Made by a program: the position numbers and the translations under genes
The notes under the pieces: model-generated
Databases searched by the model: none
What the model saw: only the letters and a program-made list of their open reading frames with translations
Told to the model about the DNA's origin: nothing
Shown: piece after piece, positions 17,333-26,922 of the stretch
Layout of the letters: the number at the start of each line of letters is the position of its first letter
Position numbering within the stretch: position 1 is the stretch's first letter
Source of the DNA: Bradyrhizobium sp. KBS0727
Lineage (GTDB): Bacteria > Pseudomonadota > Alphaproteobacteria > Rhizobiales > Xanthobacteraceae
NCBI RefSeq assembly: GCF_005937885.2
Contig: NZ_CP042176.1
Coordinates: forward strand, 7,244,449 to 7,308,448
DNA length: 64,000 bases
Reading direction: 5' to 3'

Positions 17333-18169
17333 CTACCCCTCGTCGAACGCCTTGCGCAGCGCGACATAGCCCTGCTGCTGCTGGCTCCAGTTGCGGCCAC
17401 CGGTCATCGCGCCGTCGACGACGAGATCGTGACCGTTGATGAAAGAGGACTCGTCGCTGGCGAGAAACACTGCCGCATGCGCGATATCCTCGGGCAGGCC
17501 GGCGCGCGGGATCGGCTGCGCTGCCTTGTAGACTTCGCGCATCACGGCCGGGGTCTTTTCGGCGGCTTCCACCGACAGGCCCAGCGCCTTGCCGAAGATG
17601 CCGGTCGCGATCGCGCCGGGTGAGATCGAGTTCACGCGAATATTGGCTTCGCCGAGCTCCATCGCCACGCATTTGGTGAGATGGATGACGGCGGCCTTGG
17701 CCGCGCCGTAGACCATCGACGACGAAAAGCCGGCTAGCCGGCCCGCGATGCTGCCATTGTTGATGATGCTGCCGGAGCCCTGCTTTCGCATGTGAGGCGC
17801 GGCGTGCTTCATTCCGAGCATCACGCTGCGCACCAATGTTGCCATCGCCGCGTCGAAACGCTCGACCTCGAGGCCCTCGATGCCGCCGGTCTGGGCCGGG
17901 CCGCCGGCATTGTTGAACAGGCAGTCGATGCGGCCAAATTTTTCGACCGACAGCGCGATCAGCGCCCGCATCTGCGCTTCCACGGTCACATCGGTCTGGC
18001 GAAAGATACAGTTGGCGCCGAGCTTCCTGGCCAGCGCCTCCCCCTCCGGGGCGCGGCGGCCCGCGATCACGATTTTCGCCCCCTCGGCGACGAATATCTC
18101 CGCGGTATGCAGTCCGATGCCGCTCGTCGCGCCGGTGATTACCGCGACCTTGCCGTCCAGCCGTCCCAT
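17333..18169 (-). CDS. SDR-family NAD(P)-dependent oxidoreductase
   Basis: This 278-aa Rossmann-fold enzyme has the cofactor motif TGATSGIG at about residues 12-19, NNAGG, the catalytic Ser in NNGSIAG, YGAAK with Tyr and Lys, and the C-terminal INGHDLVVDGAM. It is a classical SDR of the cyclopentanol/2,3-dihydroxy dehydrogenase type (xylitol or alcohol dehydrogenase-like). The start at 18169 follows GGGGAT and restores the family N-terminus MGRLDGKVAVITG. The longer open frame upstream runs into the promoter region shared with the kinase gene. Confidence 0.9.
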   Translation of the reverse strand: MGRLDGKVAVITGATSGIGLHTAEIFVAEGAKIVIAGRRAPEGEALARKLGANCIFRQTDVTVEAQMRALIALSVEKFGRIDCLFNNAGGPAQTGGIEGLEVERFDAAMATLVRSVMLGMKHAAPHMRKQGSGSIINNGSIAGRLAGFSSSMVYGAAKAAVIHLTKCVAMELGEANIRVNSISPGAIATGIFGKALGLSVEAAEKTPAVMREVYKAAQPIPRAGLPEDIAHAAVFLASDESSFINGHDLVVDGAMTGGRNWSQQQQGYVALRKAFDEG

Positions 18170-18342
18170 GTCGTTATCCCCGTTTATCGTTGAGGCCAAT
18201 ATTCCCGTCCGCCGGCAACAAGGCAAGCGGCGGTTGCTCCGGCCAGATCGGCCGCCGCCAACCGGCTTGCCGCGCCAGGTCACGGAGAAATCCCGGACTT
18301 CCGTCAGGCTCGGCCTTATTTTGGATTCGCTGATCACGTGAA

Positions 18343-19317
18343 GTGACAACAACGATGACGAAATTGATCGACGAGTTCAGGCGCGGCTGGCAGGGAATTT
18401 CCCAGCCCTCGCCGCTTTTCAGCACCGGATTTGCGCTCTTCTGCCTGGCGCTGGCGACCGTGGCGCGGTGGGGACTGGCCCAGATCCGCCCCGATGTCTT
18501 CTTCACGCCCTACTTCCCGGCGGTATTCTTCGCAACTGCGGTCGGCGGCTCCAAGATCGGCATCGGAGCCGCCGTCGCGGGCGGCATGCTCGGCGTCATC
18601 ATCAATTTCAGCGGCGCTTTGGCCGATTCCGCCAGGTTCGCGCTGTTGCTGATCTTCTGGGCGGTCTGCGGCCTCACCATTTGGGGGGTCGAGCACTACC
18701 GGACGATCGTGGCCCAGCAACGGGAGATCTCGAAACGCCTGACCGAGGAGGAGGAATACCGCAAACTCCTCGTCGACGAGTTGCAGCACCGGCTGAAAAA
18801 CAAGACATCGACGATCCACGCCGTGTTGCACCAGGTGCTGCAGGACCAGCCGCAGATCTGGGACAGCATCGATCACCGCATCCGCGCGCTGTCGGCGACC
18901 GACGACCTAATCGCCCGGGTCGACGTCAGCGGCTGCGATATCAAAGACTTGCTGCGGTCGGAGCTCGGACCCTACGGCCATGTCCGGTTCAATCTGAACG
19001 GCGATCGGCTATTTCTTCCGGCCAAGCTGGCGGTCAGTCTGGCGCTGATCTTTCACGAATTGGCCACCAACGCCGGAAAATACGGCGCGTTTTCCTCCCC
19101 GCGCGGGCTACTGCAGGTGTCATGGTCGGTGTCGGACGATCGCCTCAACGTGACCTGGGACGAGACCGAGGGGCCTTCGATCGAACATGTCGGGGCGGCC
19201 GGCTTTGGCACCAGGCTGTTGCAATCGGCACTGCGCGCGTTCGACGGCAAAACCGAGATCAGTTTCCTGAAGACCGGCGTCCACTGCACGATGCAGTGCC
19301 ACATCCCGGCGAACTGA
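18343..19317 (+). CDS. Membrane sensor histidine kinase, HWE/HisKA_2 family
   Basis: This 324-aa kinase has four hydrophobic segments at residues ~25-120 that resemble the DUF4118 sensor domain. A short coiled segment (QQREISKRLTEEEEYRKLL) leads to the HWE-type phospho-acceptor region DELQHRLKNKTSTIHAVL, then an HATPase with FHELATNAGKYGAFS and GFGTRLLQ. HWE kinases usually feed general stress or light-responsive regulators. No response regulator gene is adjacent. GTG at 18343 or ATG at 18355 could be the start. It lies ahead of two cyclic-di-GMP genes, but the 200-bp gap argues against one operon. Confidence 0.88.
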   Translation: MTTTMTKLIDEFRRGWQGISQPSPLFSTGFALFCLALATVARWGLAQIRPDVFFTPYFPAVFFATAVGGSKIGIGAAVAGGMLGVIINFSGALADSARFALLLIFWAVCGLTIWGVEHYRTIVAQQREISKRLTEEEEYRKLLVDELQHRLKNKTSTIHAVLHQVLQDQPQIWDSIDHRIRALSATDDLIARVDVSGCDIKDLLRSELGPYGHVRFNLNGDRLFLPAKLAVSLALIFHELATNAGKYGAFSSPRGLLQVSWSVSDDRLNVTWDETEGPSIEHVGAAGFGTRLLQSALRAFDGKTEISFLKTGVHCTMQCHIPAN

Positions 19318-19519
19318 GCACAGCCGCGGTCCCGGCCCGAACCGCTACAACGAACACGCGAACCGCCCTCCCACCGCAAGGCCAAGGTGAGCGGCGTTGA
19401 GATTCTGTTAATGACGATCGACGCGACTTGTTTTGAACGCGTCGACCTGCGCCAGCGTCATGGCTTTTCCCCGTTCCACTTAACGAAACCTATATGGGGC
19501 TTCGCCATTCTCCGCCGCC

Positions 19520-21295
19520 ATGCACAGTCCCCATAAACATGACTTTCAGGCGGCCACGATCCCGGCCGGAACTGAAAGCACCATCGATTCCGAATTGAAT
19601 ACCCTGCGAGATGTCTTCAGGCTGCTTCCGGCCGGCGTGACGGTCCAGGACGAGCAGGGTGAATTTCTGCTGGCGAACGATGCCGCCACCGCCTTGCTGC
19701 AGATGACGGCCACCGCATCGGCGCCTTCGCAAGGCGGCGACCGTCGCGAGACCTGTCTTGAATTGCTCCGTTCCGGCCGCGCGGCGGTTCTGGAGGAGAC
19801 CGTTACCAGCGGCCAGACCAAACAGGTGTTTCTGACGTCGCACCGGCCGGTGCGGATCGCCGACCGCAACTTCCTGCTGTCGAGTTCCACCGACATCACC
19901 GAGCAGAAGGCGCTCGAGGACCAGCTATTCCGCTCGGCCCATTATGACGAACTGACCGGCCTGCCGACCCGCCGCGTGATCGAACATCGCGTCAACAGCC
20001 TGCTGGAGCGCGACAACGATCCGGGTCATTTCGCGCTGGCCTTTCTCGACGTCGACAATTTCAAGCACATCAACGACTACTATGGTCACACGATCGGCGA
20101 CGCGCTGCTGGTGGAGTTGGCCAAGCGGCTTGGGCTCGATCTTCGCGAATCCGACATCCTGTCGCGGATCAGCGGCGACGAATTCATGCTGCTGTTGAAC
20201 CCGATCCAGGACGAGAGCGAGGTCGCGGAGTTCATCGCCTTCATCCTGCAGCGGATGAAGGCGCCGTTCTTCATCGAGGAGTCCGAAATCTTCGCCTCGA
20301 CCTCGATCGGCGTCAGCCTCTATCCCGAACATGGGCGCAGCTACGACGTGCTGCGCCAGAACGCCGATATCGCGATGTACCGCGTCAAGAACGGCGGCCG
20401 GGGAGACGCGGTGTTCTTCGATTCCAGCATGGAACGGGAGGCGCTGGCGCGGATGAAGGTCGAGCAGTCGCTGCGCCTGGCCATCCTGGAAAAGCGCTTC
20501 TGCTGCGCCTTCCAGCCCAAGGTCGATATCAGGACCAGGGAGGTCAAGGGTATCGAGGCGCTGGTGCGGCTGAGGGACGATGAGGGCGTGATTCAGGCGC
20601 CCGGCACCTTCATCAACCTGGCCGTCGAGCTCGGCCTGATCGACGAACTGACCCATCTGGTGCTGGCGGAAATCGTCAAGTCGATCGACCTGATCAACGA
20701 GGCCTTCGGACCCGATACCACGATCAGCATCAACGTCGCGGCCAAACAGGCCGGCAACCCCGAATTCATGCGGCCGTTCGCGCAGGCGATCGAGGCCACC
20801 GGGTTTCCGAAGCGCTTCATGGTCGAGGTGACCGAAGATGCCTTCGTCACCAAGACACATTTCCAGGACGAGATCCTGCCGATCTTCCGCAAGCTCGGCG
20901 TTGGCATCTCGATCGACGATTTCGGCATCGGCTATTCGTCGCTGTCGGCGCTGGCCGACATTACCGCCGACGAGATCAAGATCGACCGCTCCTTCATCAC
21001 CGACATCCATAAACGCCCGCGCAGCCAGGGCATCCTGCGGGCGATCGAGTCCTTGAGCGAAGCGCTCGGCATGACCGTGATTGCCGAAGGCATCGAAACC
21101 TTCGAGGAGCTGGCCTATCTGCAGGCCGCGACCAAGATCCGCTATGCGCAGGGCTATTATTTCTCCAGGCCGATTTTCCTGGAAGACCTCACGCCGGCCA
21201 CCCCGCTCGCCAGCGAAGCGCGCGCCAGCCTAAGTAGCCGCCCGGCCCAGGAAAACCGCCCCGCTTATTCGCGCAGCGGCGGCTATCGGCGTTGA
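19520..21295 (+). CDS. PAS-GGDEF-EAL protein with degenerate SGDEF site (likely c-di-GMP phosphodiesterase)
   Basis: This 591-aa cytosolic protein has an N-terminal PAS-like domain (residues ~25-135), a GGDEF domain (~145-310) and an EAL domain (~325-570). The diguanylate cyclase signature reads SGDEF at 218-222. The first glycine is replaced, which usually lowers or abolishes synthesis. The EAL side keeps EAL at 346-348, the Asp pair in IDDFGIGYSS, KIDRSFI and AEGIET. A net phosphodiesterase role is therefore more likely, with the cyclase domain perhaps binding GTP as a regulator. It lies 216 bp upstream of a second, fully intact GGDEF-EAL gene. Confidence 0.92.
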   Translation: MHSPHKHDFQAATIPAGTESTIDSELNTLRDVFRLLPAGVTVQDEQGEFLLANDAATALLQMTATASAPSQGGDRRETCLELLRSGRAAVLEETVTSGQTKQVFLTSHRPVRIADRNFLLSSSTDITEQKALEDQLFRSAHYDELTGLPTRRVIEHRVNSLLERDNDPGHFALAFLDVDNFKHINDYYGHTIGDALLVELAKRLGLDLRESDILSRISGDEFMLLLNPIQDESEVAEFIAFILQRMKAPFFIEESEIFASTSIGVSLYPEHGRSYDVLRQNADIAMYRVKNGGRGDAVFFDSSMEREALARMKVEQSLRLAILEKRFCCAFQPKVDIRTREVKGIEALVRLRDDEGVIQAPGTFINLAVELGLIDELTHLVLAEIVKSIDLINEAFGPDTTISINVAAKQAGNPEFMRPFAQAIEATGFPKRFMVEVTEDAFVTKTHFQDEILPIFRKLGVGISIDDFGIGYSSLSALADITADEIKIDRSFITDIHKRPRSQGILRAIESLSEALGMTVIAEGIETFEELAYLQAATKIRYAQGYYFSRPIFLEDLTPATPLASEARASLSSRPAQENRPAYSRSGGYRR

Positions 21296-21334
21296 TGCAG
21301 TTGATGGCGTAGCGCGGGCAAAGGCGCGCTTCGC

Positions 21335-21383
21335 GCCGTGCCCACCATCTATCGAACGCGTCGGGTCATATGGTGGGCACGGC
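21335..21383 (+). repeat. Inverted repeat GCCGTGCCCACCAT / ATGGTGGGCACGGC
   Basis: Perfect 14-bp arms at 21335-21348 and 21370-21383 are separated by 21 bp. The element stands in the gap between the two GGDEF-EAL genes and could act as a transcript end or REP-like element. No coding sequence lies in the gap. Confidence 0.75.
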
Positions 21384-21511
21384 AGGCCCGCCCCCTTTTG
21401 AGCAAGCCGGCAGCGGAATCGCAGCCGCGTCCGGTTAAGCCTTGGGTAACCGGTTTTCCTAACCGCTTATGACATCAGCGCATTGTATGCACGCTCCCGG
21501 GAGCAGGGGGC

Positions 21512-24500
21512 ATGCGCGATCTCTTTCATTACATGCGGGGCATCAGCGCCCGCGCCGGGGCGGTCGGTCGGCATCTGGCCGCGACGATCCGGGGGCCGGT
21601 GCTGTGGCTAACGTTTTGCGGCGGGCTTCTGGTCGCGGCGATCTTCGTCGGCACGATCATGATGACGGCCGAATTCCGCGAGCGCGCGCTGGTCAACAGC
21701 GAGCGCGAGCTGGAGAACACCGTCCAGTTGCTCGCCCGCCACTTCGACCAGCAATTCGAGGACTCCGACGCGATCGCGGCCGACACCATCCTGCGGCTGC
21801 GCGTTTCCGATATCGACTCGCCCGTAACGTTCAAATTCCGGGTCTCGAGTCTCGAAGCGCATGAGATCCTGAGGTCCAAGGGCGGCGCGCTGTCGTATCT
21901 GGGCGACATTTCGATTTTCGATTCCGACGGCGCGATCATCAACTGGTCGAGGCCGTCGCCCCTGCCTGCGCTCAATATTTCCGGCCGCGCCTACTTCCAG
22001 ACGTTCAAATCCGACCCGCAGGCGCCGGCGATCCTGACTGAGGCAATTCCGAGCCTGATCAGCGGCACCCTGAACACCGTCATTGCGCATCGGCTGACCG
22101 GAGCGAACGGGGTCTTTCTCGGCGTCATGACGCGGCGTATCAACCTCGCCAACTACGAGAAATTCTTTGCAACCATCGCGCTCGGGAGCGGCGCCACGAT
22201 TTCCATGTTTCACAACGATGGAACGTTGCTGACCCGCTACCCGCGCGTTGAATCGATGATCGGGCAGAACTTCAGGAACGCGCCGTTGCTGGAGCGCGTC
22301 CTGACCAGCGGCGCTTCACAGACACTGCGCATGCAAAGCCCGATCGACAGCGCGGACCGGCTCGGCTCTGCGGCGCGACTGGAACATTTCCCGGGTGTCG
22401 TGATCGTAACCAACACGGTCTCCGCCGCATTGGCGGACTGGCGCGAACAAACCAGATTCCTGGTCGCCGCCGCCGCGCTGTCGGCGATGGTGGTCGCACT
22501 GATTCTGTTCCTGATCATCCGGCAGATCACCCGGCAGAGCCGTGAAGCGCAGCAACGGCTGGAGGCGGAGCGACGCCAGCTTGATACCGCGCTGAACAAC
22601 ATGATCCAGGGTCTGGTGATGTACGACCCTGCCGGGCGCGTCGTCACCTTCAACCGGCGCTACATCGACATGTACGGCCTGTCGACCGAGATCGTGAAGC
22701 CGGGCGCCCATTTGCGCGACCTGATGCAGCATCGCAAGGACACCGGGTCCTTCTCCGGAGACGTTGACGAATTCTGCTCCAGGGTGATGCGGAACATCGC
22801 AAACGGCACCGTCGATCAGACCAGCATGCAATGCACCGACGGGCGTTCGTTCATGGCGATCAGCAAGCCGCTGGCGCATGGCGGCTGGGTCGCCACGATG
22901 GAAGACATCACCGAACGCTGCAACCTCGAACAGGAACGCGACCGCAACCAGACCTTCCTGCGCGAGATCATCGATCACATTCCTTCGCAGATCACGGTGA
23001 AGGATGTGCATGATCGCCGTTATCTGCTGGTCAACCGCGTGGCCGAGGCTCAATTCGGCATTTCGCGCGACTTCATCCTCGGCAAGACCGCCTTCGACGT
23101 GTTTCCGAAGGCCGGCGCCGACAGGATCCTGGCCGACGAAGAGAAGGCGCTGCAATCCCCCCACGGCGGCCTGTTCATGGACGAGCATGTCTGGCAAAGT
23201 CAGGCAAAGGGCAAGACCTACATCACCTCCAAGCGACTCGTGATACGCGATACCGCGGGCGCGCCGAGCTACATCGTCACCGTCGTCGACGACGTCACCG
23301 AACGCCGGAACGCCAACGAAAAGATCGCACATCTCGCCCATTATGATGCGCTCACCGACCTGCCGAACCGGGTACTGTTCCGCGAACAGATCGAGCGTGA
23401 ACTTCAGAACGCCATTCGGGGCGAACAGTTCGCGCTGCTCTATATCGATATCGACGAATTCAAGGGCATCAACGACTCGCTGGGACACCATGTCGGCGAC
23501 GAATTGTTGAAAGCTGTCGCCGCCCGCATCCGGGGCTGCATCAAGCCGACCGACCTCATCGCACGGCTCGGCGGCGACGAATTTGCCGTGATCAAGACCG
23601 CGGTCGGCGACCGCGCCAACGTGGTCGAATTCGTGACGCGGATTCACGACGCGATCCGCCAGCCCTATCAATGCCTCGGCCATCATCTGTCGACCGACGC
23701 CAGCATCGGCATCGCGCTCGCGCCGCAGGACGGCACTGAACTCGACCAGTTGATCAAGAGCGCCGATCTGGCAATGTACGCCGCCAAGGCCGAAGGGCGC
23801 CGCACCCATCGCTTCTTCGAGCCGGCGATGGACGCCCGCGCGAAGGCCCGGCTTACCATGGAGCAGGATCTACGTCAGGCGATGATCGATGGCGGCTTCG
23901 AGATCCACTATCAGCCGCTGGTCGATCTCGGCAGCAACGCGGTGAGCGGCTGCGAGGCGCTGCTGCGCTGGCGGCATCCCGAACGCGGCATGGTGTCGCC
24001 GGCCGAATTCATCCCACTCGCCGAGGACACCGGCCTGATCAACGAGCTCGGCGATTGGGTGATGCAGACCGCCTGCGCCGAGGCGGCCGCCTGGCCATCC
24101 GCGATCCGGCTCGCTGTCAACGTCTCGCCGGTGCAGTTGAAGTCCCTCACTTTGGCCTTGCGGATCGCCCGCGCGCTCGCCGTCTCCGGCCTGTCGCCGG
24201 ACCGGCTGGAAATCGAAATCACCGAAGCCGTGCTAATTCATGACGACGAAACCGCGCTCGCGATCTTGCATCAGCTTCGCGCCATCGGCGTGCGCATCGC
24301 ACTCGACGATTTCGGCACCGGGTTCTCGTCCTTGAGTTACCTGAAGCGGTTCCCGTTCGACAAGATCAAGATCGACCGCTGCTTCGTCAGCGATATCGAG
24401 GTCGACGGCTCGGCGGCGATCGTGCAGGCGGTGGTGAACATCGCCGCGGCACGCAACATGACCACCACGGCCGAAGGCGTCGAAACCGAAGCCCAGCGCG

Positions 24501-24622
24501 AGGTGTTGCGCAAACTCGGCTGTACCCAGATGCAGGGCTATCTGTTCAGCCGGCCGAAGCCGGCCAGCGAGATACGCCCGCTGCTCGGCGCTTCCGGCGA
24601 ACAGGCGCGCGTTTCGGCCTGA
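21512..24622 (+). CDS. Membrane-bound sensor GGDEF-EAL protein with PDC-like and two PAS domains
   Basis: This 1036-aa protein has a transmembrane helix at ~30-52, an extracytoplasmic PDC/dCache-like sensor of about 260 residues (ISGRAYFQTFKSDPQAPAILTEA, HRLTGANGVFLGVMTRRI), a second helix at ~317-337, two PAS domains (~350-465 and ~475-600), GGDEF (motif 687-691, RLGGDEFAVI) and EAL (815-817, CEALLRWRHP). Both catalytic domains keep their key residues, including NVSPVQ, DDFGTGFSS, KIDRCF and AEGVET. It should sense a periplasmic ligand and set c-di-GMP in either direction. The EAL domain is likely allosterically controlled. Confidence 0.93.
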   Translation: MRDLFHYMRGISARAGAVGRHLAATIRGPVLWLTFCGGLLVAAIFVGTIMMTAEFRERALVNSERELENTVQLLARHFDQQFEDSDAIAADTILRLRVSDIDSPVTFKFRVSSLEAHEILRSKGGALSYLGDISIFDSDGAIINWSRPSPLPALNISGRAYFQTFKSDPQAPAILTEAIPSLISGTLNTVIAHRLTGANGVFLGVMTRRINLANYEKFFATIALGSGATISMFHNDGTLLTRYPRVESMIGQNFRNAPLLERVLTSGASQTLRMQSPIDSADRLGSAARLEHFPGVVIVTNTVSAALADWREQTRFLVAAAALSAMVVALILFLIIRQITRQSREAQQRLEAERRQLDTALNNMIQGLVMYDPAGRVVTFNRRYIDMYGLSTEIVKPGAHLRDLMQHRKDTGSFSGDVDEFCSRVMRNIANGTVDQTSMQCTDGRSFMAISKPLAHGGWVATMEDITERCNLEQERDRNQTFLREIIDHIPSQITVKDVHDRRYLLVNRVAEAQFGISRDFILGKTAFDVFPKAGADRILADEEKALQSPHGGLFMDEHVWQSQAKGKTYITSKRLVIRDTAGAPSYIVTVVDDVTERRNANEKIAHLAHYDALTDLPNRVLFREQIERELQNAIRGEQFALLYIDIDEFKGINDSLGHHVGDELLKAVAARIRGCIKPTDLIARLGGDEFAVIKTAVGDRANVVEFVTRIHDAIRQPYQCLGHHLSTDASIGIALAPQDGTELDQLIKSADLAMYAAKAEGRRTHRFFEPAMDARAKARLTMEQDLRQAMIDGGFEIHYQPLVDLGSNAVSGCEALLRWRHPERGMVSPAEFIPLAEDTGLINELGDWVMQTACAEAAAWPSAIRLAVNVSPVQLKSLTLALRIARALAVSGLSPDRLEIEITEAVLIHDDETALAILHQLRAIGVRIALDDFGTGFSSLSYLKRFPFDKIKIDRCFVSDIEVDGSAAIVQAVVNIAAARNMTTTAEGVETEAQREVLRKLGCTQMQGYLFSRPKPASEIRPLLGASGEQARVSA

Positions 24623-24646
24623 CGCACCGACTTTGTCGGTGCAGGC

Positions 24647-25726
24647 CTACGCGGCCCAGCGGCCGCGGTTGTTCTCGGCGAGAATTGGCCTGATCAGCCG
24701 CCCGAACCGCTCGGCTTCCTCGTCGTGCAAATAACCGGACAGACAGAACGAATGGCAGCCGGCATCGATGAACTGCTGCAGCGTGTCGGCGCATTGGGCG
24801 GGATTGCCGACCACGGCGATCCCCGCACCCGGGCGGACCTTGGTGATACCGGTCCATAGATGCGGCAGCAGCAGGTCGCCGTGTTCGCGCGCGAGCTGCT
24901 GCACGCGCTGGTTTGCCTCGGACTTGTTGTAGAGCGTCTTCATTTCCTGCTTCTGACGCTCGGTGGCGTGGCGCACCAGCTGGTCCGCGGCCTCCCAGGC
25001 GTCCGCTTCATCTTCACGGCATATCACCTGCAACCGCATGCCGAAGCCGATATCGTTCTCGCGGCCATGGGCCCGCGCCATCTGCCTGATTTCGGCGATA
25101 TTGGACGCGATCTTTTCCGGCAGGTCGCCCCAGAACAGATGCACATCGGAATGCTTGGCCGACAACTCCCAGGCCTGGCGCGAGCCGCCGCCGAGATAGA
25201 ATTTCGGAAACGGCTGCTGCAACGGGCGCGGCCGGATGTGGGCGCCGGACAGCTTGTGAAACTTGCCTTCGAAGTTGAGCGGGCCCCGCGTGCTCCACAG
25301 CGCCTTGAGGATCGAGACTTCCTCCTCCATCAGGGCGTAGCGCTCCTCCTTGGGATAGCGCACGCCCTCGCCTTCCACTTCGCTTTCGTTCTGGCCAGCG
25401 ATCAGATTGACGCAGATCCGTCCGCCCGACATCTGGTCGAAGGTCGAGATCATCTTCGCCAGCAGCACCGGATTGATGTAGCCGGGTCTTGCTGCAATCA
25501 GCGGCTTGATGGTCGACGAACGCGCCGCCATGAAGGCGCCCGAGATCCAGGCCTCCCAGCACGTCGAGCCGACCGGGATCAGCAGATATTCGAAGCCGGC
25601 CTTTTCTGCCGCCTGCACCACGCGATCACACAGTTCGGGCGAGCCGGGAATCTGCGCATCCATCAGGCCATAGGCGGTGGTGTCGCCATGCGTGGGCAGA
25701 TACCAGCCGAATTCGAGCGGACGCAT
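24647..25726 (-). CDS. LLM-class FMNH2-dependent monooxygenase, alkanesulfonate monooxygenase-like (SsuD type)
   Basis: This 359-aa TIM-barrel enzyme has EFGWYLPTHGDTTAYGL, GFEYLLIPVGSTCWEAWISGAFMAARS, VNLIAGQNESEVEGEGV and YLGGGSRQAWELSAKHSDVHLFWGD. These match SsuD/SfnG-like flavin oxygenases that release sulfite from organosulfur compounds. Family members also act on other substrates. No ssuEABC genes are next to it. It is a single gene, with the opposite-strand YccF gene 187 bp from its start. Confidence 0.88.
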   Translation of the reverse strand: MRPLEFGWYLPTHGDTTAYGLMDAQIPGSPELCDRVVQAAEKAGFEYLLIPVGSTCWEAWISGAFMAARSSTIKPLIAARPGYINPVLLAKMISTFDQMSGGRICVNLIAGQNESEVEGEGVRYPKEERYALMEEEVSILKALWSTRGPLNFEGKFHKLSGAHIRPRPLQQPFPKFYLGGGSRQAWELSAKHSDVHLFWGDLPEKIASNIAEIRQMARAHGRENDIGFGMRLQVICREDEADAWEAADQLVRHATERQKQEMKTLYNKSEANQRVQQLAREHGDLLLPHLWTGITKVRPGAGIAVVGNPAQCADTLQQFIDAGCHSFCLSGYLHDEEAERFGRLIRPILAENNRGRWAA

Positions 25727-25913
25727 TGACGCTTCTCCCCGTACGTGCCTGTCGTTTGATCGTCTTGATAACAGGTTACAGGAAGCAGTTTAACGCCTAT
25801 ACCAGCCGCGACAATCCGCTTCACGGCGCGCCGCACGGTTCTGATTTGAATCAATGTCGTCGGGGGCGTATTCTGGTTTTAATCGCGCCTTTGGCAGGAT
25901 GGAGATTCAAGCC

Positions 25914-26318
25914 ATGTCACCGGTCTCATTGCTCCTGAACGTTCTCTGGATCGTCCTCGGCGGCGCGTGGATGGCGTTCGGCTGGCTGGTCGCAGCCGTC
26001 GTCATGGCGATCACGATCGTCGGCATTCCCTGGGCGCGGGCCGCCTTCAATATCGCGGCCTACACCCTGTTCCCGTTCGGCTCCCGGGCGGTGTCGCGCG
26101 CGGACTATACCGGACAGGAGGACGTCGGCACCGGCCCGCTCGGCGTCATCGGCAACATCATCTGGCTGGTGCTGGCGGGATGGTGGCTGGCGCTGGCGCA
26201 CGTCGTCACGGCCGTCGTGCTGGCCGTGACCGTTGTCGGCATTCCCTTTGCGTGGGCGCATCTGAAGCTTGCCGGCATCGCGCTGTGGCCGATCGGCAAG
26301 GTCATCGTTCCCGCATGA
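25914..26318 (+). CDS. YccF domain-containing membrane protein
   Basis: This 134-aa inner-membrane protein is made of two repeated YccF modules. Each has paired hydrophobic helices (LLLNVLWIVLGGAWMAFGWL and NIIWLVLAGWWLALAHV) ending in a conserved IVGIPWARAAFNIAAYTLFPFG / VVGIPFAWAHLKLAGIALWPIG element. The ATG at 25914 has GGAG 9 bp upstream, while in-frame upstream codons are non-conserved. Function is unknown. The stop is 1 bp from the end of the convergent UspA gene. Confidence 0.88.
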   Translation: MSPVSLLLNVLWIVLGGAWMAFGWLVAAVVMAITIVGIPWARAAFNIAAYTLFPFGSRAVSRADYTGQEDVGTGPLGVIGNIIWLVLAGWWLALAHVVTAVVLAVTVVGIPFAWAHLKLAGIALWPIGKVIVPA

Positions 26319-26319
26319 T

Positions 26320-26808
26320 CTAAATGGGAGACCCAGCCGAGGCCGCCTTTTCGGGCGGCTTCAGCCGCTCGAATTCATCGTCGCCGATCTCGGTTTGCCC
26401 GACCAGCACGCTGCAGCGCAGGCGCTTGACGAGATAGCTGCCGATCGAGCCGAACCATCGCGCCAGCGGCCCTTGCGGGCGATGACCGACGACGACGAGA
26501 TGCGCCCCGATTTCTTCGGCGACTTCGGCTATTTTCTGGCCGGCGTCTCCGACCTCCAGACGAGAGGTGGGGGTGAAGCCGAGCGCCCTCAGGCGCTCCG
26601 CGCCTTCATTCAGGATGGCCCTGTAGTCCTCGGTCTGCAGCTCGATCGGTATCGTGAGCCCGGCCTCGGGCGTCATGATCGAGGAGACCTCGACGACAGC
26701 CAGCAGAAAGACCTCGGCACGGCAAAGCTGCGCAAGCTTCGCACCCTCGCGCAACGCGCGCCGTCCTTCAACGGACCCGTCGTAAGCGAGAAGAACCTTC
26801 TTATACAT
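26320..26808 (-). CDS. Universal stress protein (UspA family)
   Basis: This 162-aa cytosolic protein has the N-terminal VLLAYDGSVEGRRALREGAKLA, LEVGDAGQKIAEVAEEIGAHLVVVGHR and the ATP-binding signature G-2x-G-9x-G-S/T in GHRPQGPLARWFGSIGSYLV. This places it in the nucleotide-binding UspA class. It is a single gene, facing the YccF gene. Confidence 0.9.
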   Translation of the reverse strand: MYKKVLLAYDGSVEGRRALREGAKLAQLCRAEVFLLAVVEVSSIMTPEAGLTIPIELQTEDYRAILNEGAERLRALGFTPTSRLEVGDAGQKIAEVAEEIGAHLVVVGHRPQGPLARWFGSIGSYLVKRLRCSVLVGQTEIGDDEFERLKPPEKAASAGSPI

Positions 26809-26922
26809 CGGACGTCCCCATCGATGGTGAGAAGATCAAGAACCCAAGACTAGCACCAATTGGCCGGAACGGATCAGTTTTTTGGCCGGGAAAGCGGCCC
26901 GGGGTCCTGCCACCTTAGTCGT

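Noticed and set aside
22316..23809. About 500-codon minus-strand frame opposite the large GGDEF-EAL gene
   Set aside because: The sense strand has intact PAS and GGDEF motifs. The antisense translation has no known fold and no ribosome-binding site.
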